Assembly: GCF_031583025.1 (NCBI RefSeq)
Contig: NZ_CP134062.1
Coordinates: 5,987,234-6,051,233 of the forward strand
Direction of reading: 5' to 3'
Length of the DNA stretch: 64,000 bases
Source: Mycobacterium sp. Z3061
GTDB lineage: Bacteria > Actinomycetota > Actinomycetes > Mycobacteriales > Mycobacteriaceae
Shown here: one piece after another, positions 1 through 7,651 of the stretch
Position numbering within the stretch: the first letter of the stretch is position 1
Layout: the number at the start of each line of letters is the position of its first letter
Program-made: the position numbers and the translations under genes
Notes under the pieces: generated by a model
What the model saw: only the letters and a program-made list of their open reading frames with translations
Told to the model about the DNA's origin: nothing
Database searches by the model: none

Positions 1-247
1 GCGCCAGTGCGTGTTCGACCTCGTCGCGTTTCCAGGCCGGGCTGATCAGAACGGCCGCTGCGCCGAGTCGCCAGACAGCGTGCACTGCGGCGATGAACTC
101 CGGCCGGTTGGACGCCATGAGCGCGACCCGCTGCCCTGCCTGGACTCCCCTCCTCCGCAGGGTCACGGCCAGACTCTCGGTCATCGCACCGAGCTCAGGC
201 AGGCTTAAGTGCCGATCCTCGAACACGAGCGCGGCCGGCTCGGTCAC
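1..247 (-). CDS. Acyl-CoA synthetase / AMP-dependent ligase, N-terminal part (cut by window edge)
   Basis: Only the first 82 codons lie in the window; the gene continues beyond its left edge. It starts with GTG at 247, with a strong GGAGGG ribosome site just upstream on the minus strand. The visible protein reads like the N-terminal lobe of an AMP-binding acyl-CoA synthetase: an early FEDRHLSLPEL segment, then RVALMASNRPEFIAAVHAVW and a GAAAVLISP stretch, the usual order in fatty-acid CoA ligases. The family activates a carboxylic acid to acyl-AMP and then acyl-CoA. It is divergent from the ferredoxin gene at 341, so both may share the palindrome at 292-306. The substrate cannot be told from this fragment. 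Confidence 0.75.
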   Translation of the reverse strand, partial: MTEPAALVFEDRHLSLPELGAMTESLAVTLRRRGVQAGQRVALMASNRPEFIAAVHAVWRLGAAAVLISPAWKRDEVEHALA

Positions 248-291
248 GTCTCGATCCCTCCGGCGGTCTTGAGAAGGTCCTATCGTCAAGT

Positions 292-306
292 GAGAATACT
301 ATTCTC
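292..306. promoter_or_regulatory. Perfect palindrome, candidate operator
   Basis: GAGAATA-C-TATTCTC is a perfect 7-1-7 inverted repeat between the divergent acyl-CoA synthetase and ferredoxin genes. Its size and symmetry suit a TetR-type repressor. A related arrangement of AGAAT/ATTCT half-sites occurs at 28471-28482. No cognate regulator gene is adjacent. Confidence 0.5.
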
Positions 307-340
307 TATAGTGAAGAATACAAGTGCGTGGAAGGTGCGT

Positions 341-622
341 ATGACGGAGGCCGCCGTGGTGACGATTCACCTCGACCGCAGGAAAGTCTCGGTGCCACTG
401 GTGCCCGGTGAGACGTTGCTGGAGACTGCGCGGCGGGCCGGGTTGGACCCGCCGTTCAACTGCGAGGCCGGGAACTGCGGTACCTGCATGGCGCGGCTCA
501 CCGAGGGCAGCGCGACCATGCGCGTCAACGATGCGCTGGACGACGACGAGGTCGCCGACGGTTACGTTTTGACGTGCCAAGGCATTCCGGACAGCACACC
601 GATCACCGTTCACTACGAGTAG
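341..622 (+). CDS. [2Fe-2S] plant-type ferredoxin
   Basis: A 93-residue electron carrier. The cluster ligands are visible as Cys41, Cys46 and Cys49 in CEAGNCGTC, plus Cys79 in VLTCQG, matching the C-x4-C-x2-C...C pattern of plant/chloroplast-type ferredoxins. I chose the ATG at 341 because the fold begins about six residues later; the open frame extends upstream only through promoter sequence. In mycobacteria such ferredoxins serve Rieske oxygenases, desaturases or P450s. The small EthD-like gene follows after 19 bp and is probably co-transcribed. The redox partner is not identifiable here; the sterol-desaturase-type gene at 3182 is only a positional guess. Confidence 0.88.
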   Translation: MTEAAVVTIHLDRRKVSVPLVPGETLLETARRAGLDPPFNCEAGNCGTCMARLTEGSATMRVNDALDDDEVADGYVLTCQGIPDSTPITVHYE

Positions 623-641
623 CCAGGAAAGGCCAGCGATC

Positions 642-950
642 ATGGCGAAAGGCATTATCTACGTCGAGACCTATCCGAGTTCGCCGGACCGCGAGCAGGA
701 GTACAACACCTGGTACGACGAGATCCATCTGCCGGAACTGGTGGCCATCGAGGGGATCGCCTCCGCCCGCCGGCTGCGACCGGTCAACGGCGAAGGACCC
801 TATATCGCGCTGTACGAGATCGAAGGCGACGATCTGCAGGCTGTCCTGCAGGGCATGAGCGGAGCCAAGCTGACGATGTCCAGTGCGCTGCAACTGGATC
901 CGCCGCCCATCCCGCGGTTACTCGAGGTGATCACCGAGCACGAAGGCTGA
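642..950 (+). CDS. Small dimeric alpha/beta-barrel (EthD/DUF4286-like) protein
   Basis: A 102-residue protein starting at an ATG preceded by AGGAAAGG. The early segment EYNTWYDEIHLPELVAIEG is typical of EthD-like ferredoxin-fold proteins that form dimeric alpha/beta barrels and often accompany catabolic oxygenases. A helpful or catalytic His (IHLPE) is present. It sits 19 bp after the ferredoxin gene in the same direction, suggesting a two-gene unit that supports an oxidative degradation step. A more exact reaction cannot be assigned from sequence alone. Confidence 0.6.
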   Translation: MAKGIIYVETYPSSPDREQEYNTWYDEIHLPELVAIEGIASARRLRPVNGEGPYIALYEIEGDDLQAVLQGMSGAKLTMSSALQLDPPPIPRLLEVITEHEG

Positions 951-955
951 CCGGC

Positions 956-1603
956 TCACTCCAGCAGTCGTCTGCGCATCGCCTCGGCCACAGCCGCGCC
1001 GCGATCCGAGACACCGAGCTTTTCGTAGAGGTTCTGGACGTGGGTACGAACGGTGGTGGGCGCCAGGTGCATCGTCTTCGCCATCTGGGGTACGGAGAGT
1101 CCCTCGGCAATCATCCGCACCACCTCCAGTTCCCTCGGGGAGAGTAGCGACGCATCGCCGCGGGCGCGCTGGTGTACCTCTCCGGCCAAACCCCCGACCA
1201 ACTGGGCTGCGACGTATCTTTCGCCGCGCGCACACCGGCACACCGCATCGGCGATCTCGCCGCGCTCGGCTTCCTTGGTCAGGTACCCGCTGGCTCCCGA
1301 CGCGAGCGCTTTGTAGAGCAGGGCAGTGTCATCGAATGCCGACAGGATGACGAGGCGGGTCGGCAGGCCGTCGCGTTCGACGGCTTGTATCACTTCGAGT
1401 CCGTCCAGCCCCGGCATCTTGTAGTCCACGAGCGCGACATCGGGGCGGTGTTCCCGGATCGCGGCCAACACGGCCAGACCGTCACTCGCCTCGGCGACGA
1501 CGCTGATGGTCCCGGTTTCCTTCAGAGCGCGGACGATTCCCTCGCGGTACACCGGATGATCGTCACCAACCACCACCGTCACCTGGGGCGTGGATCCGGC
1601 CAT
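956..1603 (-). CDS. NarL/FixJ-family response regulator
   Basis: A 215-residue transcription regulator. The N-terminal receiver domain has the acidic pair in VVGDDHP, the phospho-acceptor Asp in VALVDYKMPG and the Lys in GYLTKEAE. The C-terminal LuxR helix-turn-helix is LSPRELEVVRMIAEGLSVPQ followed by TTVRTHVQNLYEKLGV. The frame is open to 1639, but ATG 1603 is preferred because AAAGGCGGAAG lies just upstream and the receiver starts soon after. No kinase gene is adjacent; the NarL-family sensor kinase at 5416-6606 is the nearest candidate partner. The gene converges on the EthD-like gene with a 5 bp gap. Confidence 0.9.
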   Translation of the reverse strand: MAGSTPQVTVVVGDDHPVYREGIVRALKETGTISVVAEASDGLAVLAAIREHRPDVALVDYKMPGLDGLEVIQAVERDGLPTRLVILSAFDDTALLYKALASGASGYLTKEAERGEIADAVCRCARGERYVAAQLVGGLAGEVHQRARGDASLLSPRELEVVRMIAEGLSVPQMAKTMHLAPTTVRTHVQNLYEKLGVSDRGAAVAEAMRRRLLE

Positions 1604-1783
1604 GATGCACTTCCGCCTTTCCCGAACCCGCAAACACATAGCCGGCTCAACGCGATTATGGCATCACGGCTCGCGCAACCAAGTCCGCGACCACGTGTTC
1701 GAGGCCGCATCCTCCGATCGCATGGTGCGAACATCGTCGGCGAAGGGCTCGATCGACGGATGGCGGGCCGTGACTCCCGCTCC

Positions 1784-1789
1784 TAGCGT
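1784..1789 (+). promoter_or_regulatory. Leaderless -10 box for MFS gene
   Basis: TAGCGT matches the TANNNT -10 pattern and lies 6 nt before the GTG at 1796, as in mycobacterial leaderless promoters. It supports that start, whose only upstream GGAG is too close to serve as a ribosome site. Confidence 0.45.
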
Positions 1790-1795
1790 CGGAGC

Positions 1796-3103
1796 GTGTT
1801 TCAGACAATCCCCTCCAACGATCCATTCGAGTCGCGGACCGATAGCTATGCGGCAGAACGTGGTTCGCCGGGCAATCGGTGCCGGCTGTTGCTGACCTAC
1901 GGTTGCGTGTACGGAAGTTCGATACAGCTCTGCAGTGTGTCGGCGGTGCTGCCGATCCTGTGCGCAAAGTTCGGGAGCGCCTGGGCCGCCGGCCTGGTCT
2001 TCCCACTGTTCAGCGTCGCAATGGTCGCCGGGTTCGCCGCGTCCCCGCTGGTTCTCGGACGAGCCAGCCACCTCAGGCATCTCGTCTTGGTGGGCGGATG
2101 CGCATCGATGGGTGCGCTGATCGCCTGCGCCGCCTTTTCGGCAGAGCACCGGGTGTTCGTCGATGCGGTGTTCCTTGTTGTCGCGACGGGTATGGGTGTG
2201 GTGCGGGGAATCTGCGACGGCACATATCGCGAGCTGGTGGCGGCCATGTTGCCGGTGCATCGGCAGGGCGCCCTGATCCTGACCGAGTGCGCAGTGAGCG
2301 CCGTGATCATCGTCTTTGCAACGCTTTTGGTGGTGCCTGCGTTGTCCGGACCCGGTGATCGCGAACTGACCGTGCTGTCCATCGGCGCGGCGAGCATGTT
2401 CGCAGCCTCCGCAGCCGGCGTCCTGATCGGCGCGTTCCCTGTCCGTTCCGGCGCCGTCGTGCCGCGATTCGGTGACGCGATGCGCCGAACGTCTGTGATC
2501 GTCAGGTCGCAGCCGGCGTTTCGGAAGTACGCAATCGCGCAGGCGATCTTCATTCCCATCTCCCTCAGCCCGACGTTCTACGCACTCCACGCGCCGACCG
2601 ACGGCGGTCAGAGCAATCTGTCCGCCGTGATCGCCAGCAGCGCAGTGGGACTGTTGATCGGCGCCGTGCTGTGGCGCGTTGTTCACCGCGCTGCGGGGAT
2701 ACGGGGAATGCTCATCGGCAGCACGGGGATGGCGGTCACCGCCGGGGTGGCCTGCGTAGCAGCGCACCTGCTCGAATTATGGCCGCAGACTTGGGTTCAC
2801 GGACTTGTCTTCGCGCTTACCGCCGCAAGTAACCAGGCTCTGCTGGCCGCATCCACGGAATGGCTCGGCACCATCGCGAAAGAACGTGACCGCGCCATTC
2901 TCATCGGGTTCACCGCGGCGATCGCCGCACTGCTCAGGCTGGTGCTCGGCGCGGGAATGTATGCGGCGGCGCAGCAGACGAACGCCTCCTGGCCGGTGAT
3001 GATGCTGCTGGCGCTCGAGGTCGTCGCCGTCGCCGCGGCCCTGCAGGGAGCTGGCCGCCGCCGGCCGGCCTCCTCTGATCGTAGGAGGGCGTCCGTCATC
3101 TGA
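1796..3103 (+). CDS. Major facilitator superfamily-type transporter
   Basis: A 435-residue polytopic membrane protein with about 11-12 hydrophobic helices, for example LCSVSAVLPILCAKFG, LVFPLFSVAMVAGFAA, AVSAVIIVFATLLVVPAL and VAVAAALQG near the end. The size and even helix spacing suit the MFS. The conserved motif A is weak (LGRASHLRHL), so substrate and direction are unknown. GTG 1796 fits a leaderless promoter (TAGCGT six bases upstream). It is divergent from the response regulator across 192 bp, so that regulator could control it; this is inferred from position only. Confidence 0.72.
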   Translation: MFQTIPSNDPFESRTDSYAAERGSPGNRCRLLLTYGCVYGSSIQLCSVSAVLPILCAKFGSAWAAGLVFPLFSVAMVAGFAASPLVLGRASHLRHLVLVGGCASMGALIACAAFSAEHRVFVDAVFLVVATGMGVVRGICDGTYRELVAAMLPVHRQGALILTECAVSAVIIVFATLLVVPALSGPGDRELTVLSIGAASMFAASAAGVLIGAFPVRSGAVVPRFGDAMRRTSVIVRSQPAFRKYAIAQAIFIPISLSPTFYALHAPTDGGQSNLSAVIASSAVGLLIGAVLWRVVHRAAGIRGMLIGSTGMAVTAGVACVAAHLLELWPQTWVHGLVFALTAASNQALLAASTEWLGTIAKERDRAILIGFTAAIAALLRLVLGAGMYAAAQQTNASWPVMMLLALEVVAVAAALQGAGRRRPASSDRRRASVI

Positions 3104-3181
3104 ACCGAGGATCGACAATCGCCCACCGCGTCGCAGCATCGTCCGATACTGCGAAGCGCCGGCGCGACCGACGATCTGTGC

Positions 3182-4063
3182 ATGGATCTCACTCTCACAC
3201 TGCTTCTTTGGACGATACCCGCCTTCATCCTGTTGTCGATCGTGGAATGGATCGACGACCGGGCCGACACCGAAAAGGCCACGGAGACCTTTTCGACCCG
3301 CGACACCGTCGGCAACTGGATGACCTACCTGTTCAACACCGCCGTCAGGATGTTCGGCCACTACTTCCTGCCGTTCTCGACGATCATCGTGGCCAGCGCG
3401 CTGACTCCGGTGCACCTTTCGCCGCACCACTGGTGGGTGTGGGTGGCCTGCCTGGTGGTCACCGACTTCTGCTACTACTGGGCCCACCGCGGCGACCACC
3501 GCATCCGGCTGCTCTGGTCGGCACACAGCGTGCACCATTCCAGCACCTACTACAACATCTCGACCAACCTCAGACTCCCCTGGTTTCACCCGGTGGCATA
3601 CACCATCCGCAGCCTGGCCTGGCTGCCGGCGGCGCTGCTCGGATTCCCGGTGTGGATGATCTTCCTGCTCAACACCGTCGGCCTTCTCTTCCAGATCCCG
3701 TTCCACACCGAACGTATCGGAAAGCTCTGGCGGCCTTTCGAGTTCATCTTCAACTCACCGTCGCACCACCGCGTGCACCACGGCTCCAACCAGGCCTATC
3801 TCGACAAGAACTACGGCGGCATGTTCATCATCTGGGACCGGATGTTCGGTACCTACGCCGAAGAAGTCGAGCAGGTCCGCTTCGGTCTGACCCACGAGGT
3901 GGACACCCAGAACCCGCTGAAGTTCAACTACTACGAGACCGCGGCGATGGTGCGCGATGTTGCCAAGGCCCGGACGTGGCGGGCCCGCGTGGGGTACGTC
4001 TTCGGCCCGCCCGGATGGTCGGACAGCCGGGCTGCCGACGCCGAGACCACCGTCAGTGCTTGA
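3182..4063 (+). CDS. Sterol desaturase / fatty acid hydroxylase family membrane enzyme
   Basis: A 293-residue integral membrane di-iron enzyme. The eight-histidine signature is present: HRGDH (H-x3-H), HSVHHSS (H-x2-HH) and HHRVHHG (H-x2-HH), embedded among about four to five hydrophobic helices (TLLLWTIPAFILLSIVEW, WWVWVACLVVTDFCYYW, and so on). The family hydroxylates or desaturates sterols, carotenoids or fatty chains using O2 and an electron donor such as cytochrome b5 or a ferredoxin. ATG 3182 fits the start of the first membrane helix. The PPE gene begins 14 bp downstream and may be co-transcribed. The substrate is unknown; mycobacterial lipids are a reasonable guess. Confidence 0.88.
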   Translation: MDLTLTLLLWTIPAFILLSIVEWIDDRADTEKATETFSTRDTVGNWMTYLFNTAVRMFGHYFLPFSTIIVASALTPVHLSPHHWWVWVACLVVTDFCYYWAHRGDHRIRLLWSAHSVHHSSTYYNISTNLRLPWFHPVAYTIRSLAWLPAALLGFPVWMIFLLNTVGLLFQIPFHTERIGKLWRPFEFIFNSPSHHRVHHGSNQAYLDKNYGGMFIIWDRMFGTYAEEVEQVRFGLTHEVDTQNPLKFNYYETAAMVRDVAKARTWRARVGYVFGPPGWSDSRAADAETTVSA

Positions 4064-4077
4064 GATCTGGTAGAGCG

Positions 4078-5208
4078 ATGGACTTCGGGGCGCTCCCGCC
4101 AGAAATCAATTCCGCACGGATGTACACCGGGCCGGGCGCGGGGTCAATGGTGACCGCCGCGGCCGCCTGGGAATGCCTCGCCGACGAAATATCACTGGTG
4201 GCGGACTCGCACGGCCGGGTGGTGTCAGGGTTGCTCGCCGGACCGTGGCAGGGAGCGGCGGCGCAGTCGATGGCTGCGACCGCCACCACCTACGCCGCCT
4301 GGCTCAACGCCACCGCCGCGCAGGTCCATCAGACGGCGGCCCAGGCGCGGGCCGCGGTCTCGGCATACGAGACGGCTTACGCGATGACCGTGCCGCCGGC
4401 GGTGATCGCGGCCAACCGTGCGCTGCTGGCGGTGTTGGTGGCCACGAACGTCCTGGGTCAGAATGCCGCGGCAATCTCGGCCGCCGAGATCGAGTACTGC
4501 GAAATGTGGGCGCAGGACGCCACGGCCATGCACGGCTATGCCGCGGCGTCGTCGGCGGCGGCCACGCTGACCCCGTTCGCCCCGCCCCCTCGATTCGTTG
4601 ATCCGGGCGGCCTGGGTGGCCGCGCCGCCGCTGCCGCCCACTCGGCAGCCGCTTTAGCCGGGACGCAGACTCGGTCTGAAGTTTCGTTCCTGATCCTCTC
4701 GGCGATCAGGGAATTGGCCTCACTGGCCACGCCGGGCGCAGTCATACACGCCGAGACGATGGTGCTCAACGAAGTCCGGTCCGGACTGACCTTCGCCAAT
4801 CCCGCACTGACAACGGTGAACTCGTTGTTCAGCGCGGCGAAGAACTTGGTTCCCGGAGCGGCCGCGGCCAAATCGGCTGCCGCGGTGACGTCGACGGCGA
4901 GCAAACTGGCTTCGGCTCCGGCCGGACTGGAGCACATGTCGGTGTCGGCTGAGCTCGGCGGGGCAACGAGGATCGGAGCCATGTCCGCGCCGCCGAGTTG
5001 GGCCGTGGCGACCCCGCCAGCCGGCTCTGCGGTGAACCTGGCCGACGGAGCAGGTGCCGCGGTGGCCGCCGAAGCCGGCGCGACGGCCGGTGTGCCCGCC
5101 GGAGCGCCCCTGCCGATGGCACCGCGCACCGCCGCGGGAAATACCGGCGGGCCCCGCCGGTTTCAGCCGGACCGCCCGATGCTGGGCCGGCTGATATGCG
5201 TGCTGTAG
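4078..5208 (+). CDS. PPE family protein
   Basis: A 376-residue protein beginning MDFGALPPEINSARMYTGPG, the PPE signature (Pro-Pro-Glu at residues 7-9). The roughly 180-residue helical PPE domain is complete, with the WQGAAAQSM segment typical of the WxG turn. It is followed by an Ala/Gly-rich tail. IGAMSAPPSWAVATPPA near residue 300 resembles a degenerate PPE-SVP motif (GxxSVPxxW). PPE proteins are exported by ESX type VII systems, usually as PE/PPE pairs, but no PE partner or ESX gene is nearby. ATG 4078 lies 14 bp after the hydroxylase gene; the longer overlapping frame from 3178 is only a shadow of that gene. Confidence 0.95.
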   Translation: MDFGALPPEINSARMYTGPGAGSMVTAAAAWECLADEISLVADSHGRVVSGLLAGPWQGAAAQSMAATATTYAAWLNATAAQVHQTAAQARAAVSAYETAYAMTVPPAVIAANRALLAVLVATNVLGQNAAAISAAEIEYCEMWAQDATAMHGYAAASSAAATLTPFAPPPRFVDPGGLGGRAAAAAHSAAALAGTQTRSEVSFLILSAIRELASLATPGAVIHAETMVLNEVRSGLTFANPALTTVNSLFSAAKNLVPGAAAAKSAAAVTSTASKLASAPAGLEHMSVSAELGGATRIGAMSAPPSWAVATPPAGSAVNLADGAGAAVAAEAGATAGVPAGAPLPMAPRTAAGNTGGPRRFQPDRPMLGRLICVL

Positions 5209-5344
5209 CCGCGTGCCACCGCTGTTCCGCCCGGAAATGAGCGCCGGGTTCGCGTCGCCGGCCTGACGTTGCGCGGCATCGAGCAAGCCTTGACACATCC
5301 TGAATGATGATGTGAGGTCTTGCTTTCGGGGTGGAGGAGCCACG

Positions 5345-5419
5345 ATGACTTCTTGGGGCCGCAAGAAACCCGGCTGCGACCGGGCACATCGTGTTTGGGC
5401 CGGGGCACGGCCGGAATGA
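5345..5419 (+). CDS. Short leader ORF coupled to the sensor kinase gene
   Basis: A 24-codon ORF with an ideal ribosome site (GGAGG at 5333-5337, 7 nt before the ATG). Its TGA overlaps the kinase ATG as ATGA. The kinase itself has no convincing ribosome site, so its translation probably depends on ribosomes finishing this ORF. The peptide is basic, with RKKPGCDRAHR in its middle, and resembles no family I know. It may be only a coupling device. Confidence 0.5.
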   Translation: MTSWGRKKPGCDRAHRVWAGARPE

Positions 5420-6606
5420 GTGACCAGGATCTGGACCGGGTCCGCCGAACCCGCCAACTGAGCGCACTGAAGATCCAGTCTGTGCTGCGCGCGGGACTGG
5501 TGACCCTGATGTTCGTCGCCGTCGAAGTGGGGGTGACACCGCACTGGCGCGAGCAACTCGCGCTGACAATCGGGTACGGCGTTCTGGCAGTGTGCGCGGC
5601 GATTGTTGCGTTCTTCGTGCTGGGACCACCCGGGACACCGCAGCGGCTGCAAGCGGTGTACTCGATCGTCGACATCGGCGCGGTGTTCGGGTACAAATTG
5701 CTCTCGCCGCCGGGTGCGTACCTACCGCTGATGATCCTGGCGCTGCTGCCGATGATGGTCGTGCTCGATGTGTCGCTGACGCGTGCCGCCGCGGTACTCG
5801 CCGTCGCCGCGGTCGCATTCAGCATTTCGGTGTACACCGACAACGTATTGCTACACAAGGTCGGTTGGACCCGCCCGACACTGGTCGTGCTCATGTTTCT
5901 GTTTCTCTGCTGCACCGCGATCTGCGTGGTGTACCTGCAAGTCAGACATGTGAACGAGATTGCGACGCTGAGCACCTCGCGCGAGCGTCTGCTCGCTCAG
6001 ACCATGACCGCGTCCGACGAGCAACAGCGCAAGATGTCGGAATTCCTCCACGACGGGCCGCTGCAGTACCTGCTGGCAGCTCGCCAGGACATTGCCGAAC
6101 ACCTCGGCAAGCATCCTGACGAACGATTGAGCGATGCCCTGGCGAGCCTCAAGACCGCATCGGATCAGTTGCGGGAAGCCACCTTCGAGCTGCATCCCGC
6201 GGTCCTTGAACACTCCGGGTTGGCCGCCGCCATCAAACAGCTGACTTCGGTCATGGCCGAGCGCAAAGGCATCGCGGTGACCGCCGACATCGACTACCCG
6301 GCATCAAATGGGCGGGATCCCTTGCTGTTCGGCGTGGCACGCGAGTTGCTCTCCAACGTCGTGCGTCACTCTAAGGCCACCGAGGTCACCGTGAGACTGA
6401 ACGTCGCCGACCACACCTGCCGGCTCGCCGTGATCGACAACGGCGTCGGTCTGTCGCCGGAGCGGGCCGCCGAGCGGCTGGCGCAGGGCCACATCGGCCT
6501 GGCCTCCCACCGCACGCGGGTGGAGGCGACCGGCGGCACCATGGAAACGATTGCTACGCAGCGAGGTACCCACATCGAAGTCGTGGTGCCACTGAAGGAC
6601 GAGTGA
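5416..6606 (+). CDS. NarL-family sensor histidine kinase
   Basis: A 396-residue membrane kinase. The N-terminal half has about five hydrophobic helices (VLRAGLVTLMFVAVEVGV to LVVLMFLFLCCTAICVVYLQ) with no large external domain. A HisKA_3 dimerisation segment carries the phospho-acceptor His near residue 212 in SEFLHDGPLQYL. The HATPase has RELLSNVVRHS (N box), DNGVGLS (G1) and GHIGLASHRTRVEATGG. ATG 5416 overlaps the stop of a short upstream ORF; a TTG at 5320 would give a longer but less likely protein. The probable target is the orphan regulator at 956-1603, an inference from matching families. Confidence 0.9.
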   Translation: MSDQDLDRVRRTRQLSALKIQSVLRAGLVTLMFVAVEVGVTPHWREQLALTIGYGVLAVCAAIVAFFVLGPPGTPQRLQAVYSIVDIGAVFGYKLLSPPGAYLPLMILALLPMMVVLDVSLTRAAAVLAVAAVAFSISVYTDNVLLHKVGWTRPTLVVLMFLFLCCTAICVVYLQVRHVNEIATLSTSRERLLAQTMTASDEQQRKMSEFLHDGPLQYLLAARQDIAEHLGKHPDERLSDALASLKTASDQLREATFELHPAVLEHSGLAAAIKQLTSVMAERKGIAVTADIDYPASNGRDPLLFGVARELLSNVVRHSKATEVTVRLNVADHTCRLAVIDNGVGLSPERAAERLAQGHIGLASHRTRVEATGGTMETIATQRGTHIEVVVPLKDE

Positions 6607-6613
6607 GGTCGAG

Positions 6614-7651
6614 TCAGCCGATATTCATGCTGGGAGGCGGCCGGTATCGAGGTTCGTAGTCCGAAACCCGGACCGGGCTGCCGACCAATCGGAAGTCGCC
6701 GGCCTGCACAACCACTTCCGGTGTCGCCTCGAGCGCCTCGGGCAAGGTCCGCACGGCCGCAGCCGGCACCCCCAGGGGGCGCAATCGTCGTTCCCAGCCT
6801 GCTGCGGTGTCGGTCGCAAGAGCGGACGTGACCGCAGCCAACACCTCATCGCGCCGCGCGACCCGTTGCGTCATCGTCTCGAATCCGTCGATACCGGCCT
6901 CGGCGGCAAAAGATTTCCAGAATCCGTCATGCGTGACGAACAGCGCCAGGTAGCCGTCTGAGGTCGGAAAGAGTTGGGCGGGAGCGTAATAGGAGTGGGC
7001 ACCGAAGGGACGGCGCTGCGGCTCGATGCCGTCGTTGAGGTAGGCCGCCGCGTGGTAGTTCAGCTGCGAGAACATCACGTCGCGCAGCGACACGTCCACC
7101 TGCCCCCCGCTGCCGGAGACGATCTTGGCCAAAAGACCCAGCGCCGCACACATTCCGGTGGAGTTATCTGCCGACGAATAGCCCGGCAGAGTCGGCGGAC
7201 CCTCAGGGTCACCGGTCAGCGCGGCGATGCCGACGCCGGCCTGCACCACGTAGTCGAACGCCGGGTCGTCGCCGCCGTCGAGCCCGAAACCGGTGATGGC
7301 GACACACACGATCGTGTCGTTGTGCCGCCGCAGAGCCTCGTAGGTGAGGCCCAGCCGGCGGATGGCCGACGGCTTCAGATTCACCAGCAGGGCATGCGAA
7401 TTGGCGACGAGCTCGCCGAGGCGCCGTTGCCCCTCCGGCGAATTCAGATCCAGGCAGATGCTTGATTTGTTGCGATTCAAGCTGGCGAAGTAGCTCTCGG
7501 AGACCCCGCGGGAGATCTCGCCGCCGACCGGCTCGATCTTGGTGACTTCGGCGCCGAGATCCGCGAGCAGCATGGTGGCATACGGCCCGGCCAGCATGGT
7601 GCCGACTTCCAGGATGCGGATGCCGTCCAGTGGGCCCGTTCCCCCGCTCAC
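6614..7651 (-). CDS. Family III CoA-transferase (CaiB/BaiF/Frc type)
   Basis: A 345-residue enzyme that should move CoA between carboxylic acids. The start LDGIRILEVGTMLAGPYATM and LADLGAEVTKIEP are the standard N-terminal motifs; LNRNKSSICLDL is the next conserved block. The position used by the catalytic Asp appears in SSADNSTGMCAAL. It is the last gene of a four-gene reverse-strand operon: its start overlaps the stop of the LLM oxidoreductase by 4 nt. That places it after the acyl-CoA mutase, where it may activate a branched acid or release the rearranged product. It converges on the sensor kinase with a 7 bp gap. Confidence 0.9.
   Translation of the reverse strand: MSGGTGPLDGIRILEVGTMLAGPYATMLLADLGAEVTKIEPVGGEISRGVSESYFASLNRNKSSICLDLNSPEGQRRLGELVANSHALLVNLKPSAIRRLGLTYEALRRHNDTIVCVAITGFGLDGGDDPAFDYVVQAGVGIAALTGDPEGPPTLPGYSSADNSTGMCAALGLLAKIVSGSGGQVDVSLRDVMFSQLNYHAAAYLNDGIEPQRRPFGAHSYYAPAQLFPTSDGYLALFVTHDGFWKSFAAEAGIDGFETMTQRVARRDEVLAAVTSALATDTAAGWERRLRPLGVPAAAVRTLPEALEATPEVVVQAGDFRLVGSPVRVSDYEPRYRPPPSMNIG

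Noticed and set aside
3178..4077. A 300-residue N-terminal extension of the PPE protein
   Set aside because: It runs through the sterol-desaturase gene in another frame. The PPE domain begins exactly at ATG 4078.
4720..5975. Several minus-strand open frames of about 270-330 codons opposite the PPE and kinase genes
   Set aside because: They are rich in Arg, Ser and Pro, have no domain motifs and lie opposite well-supported genes.
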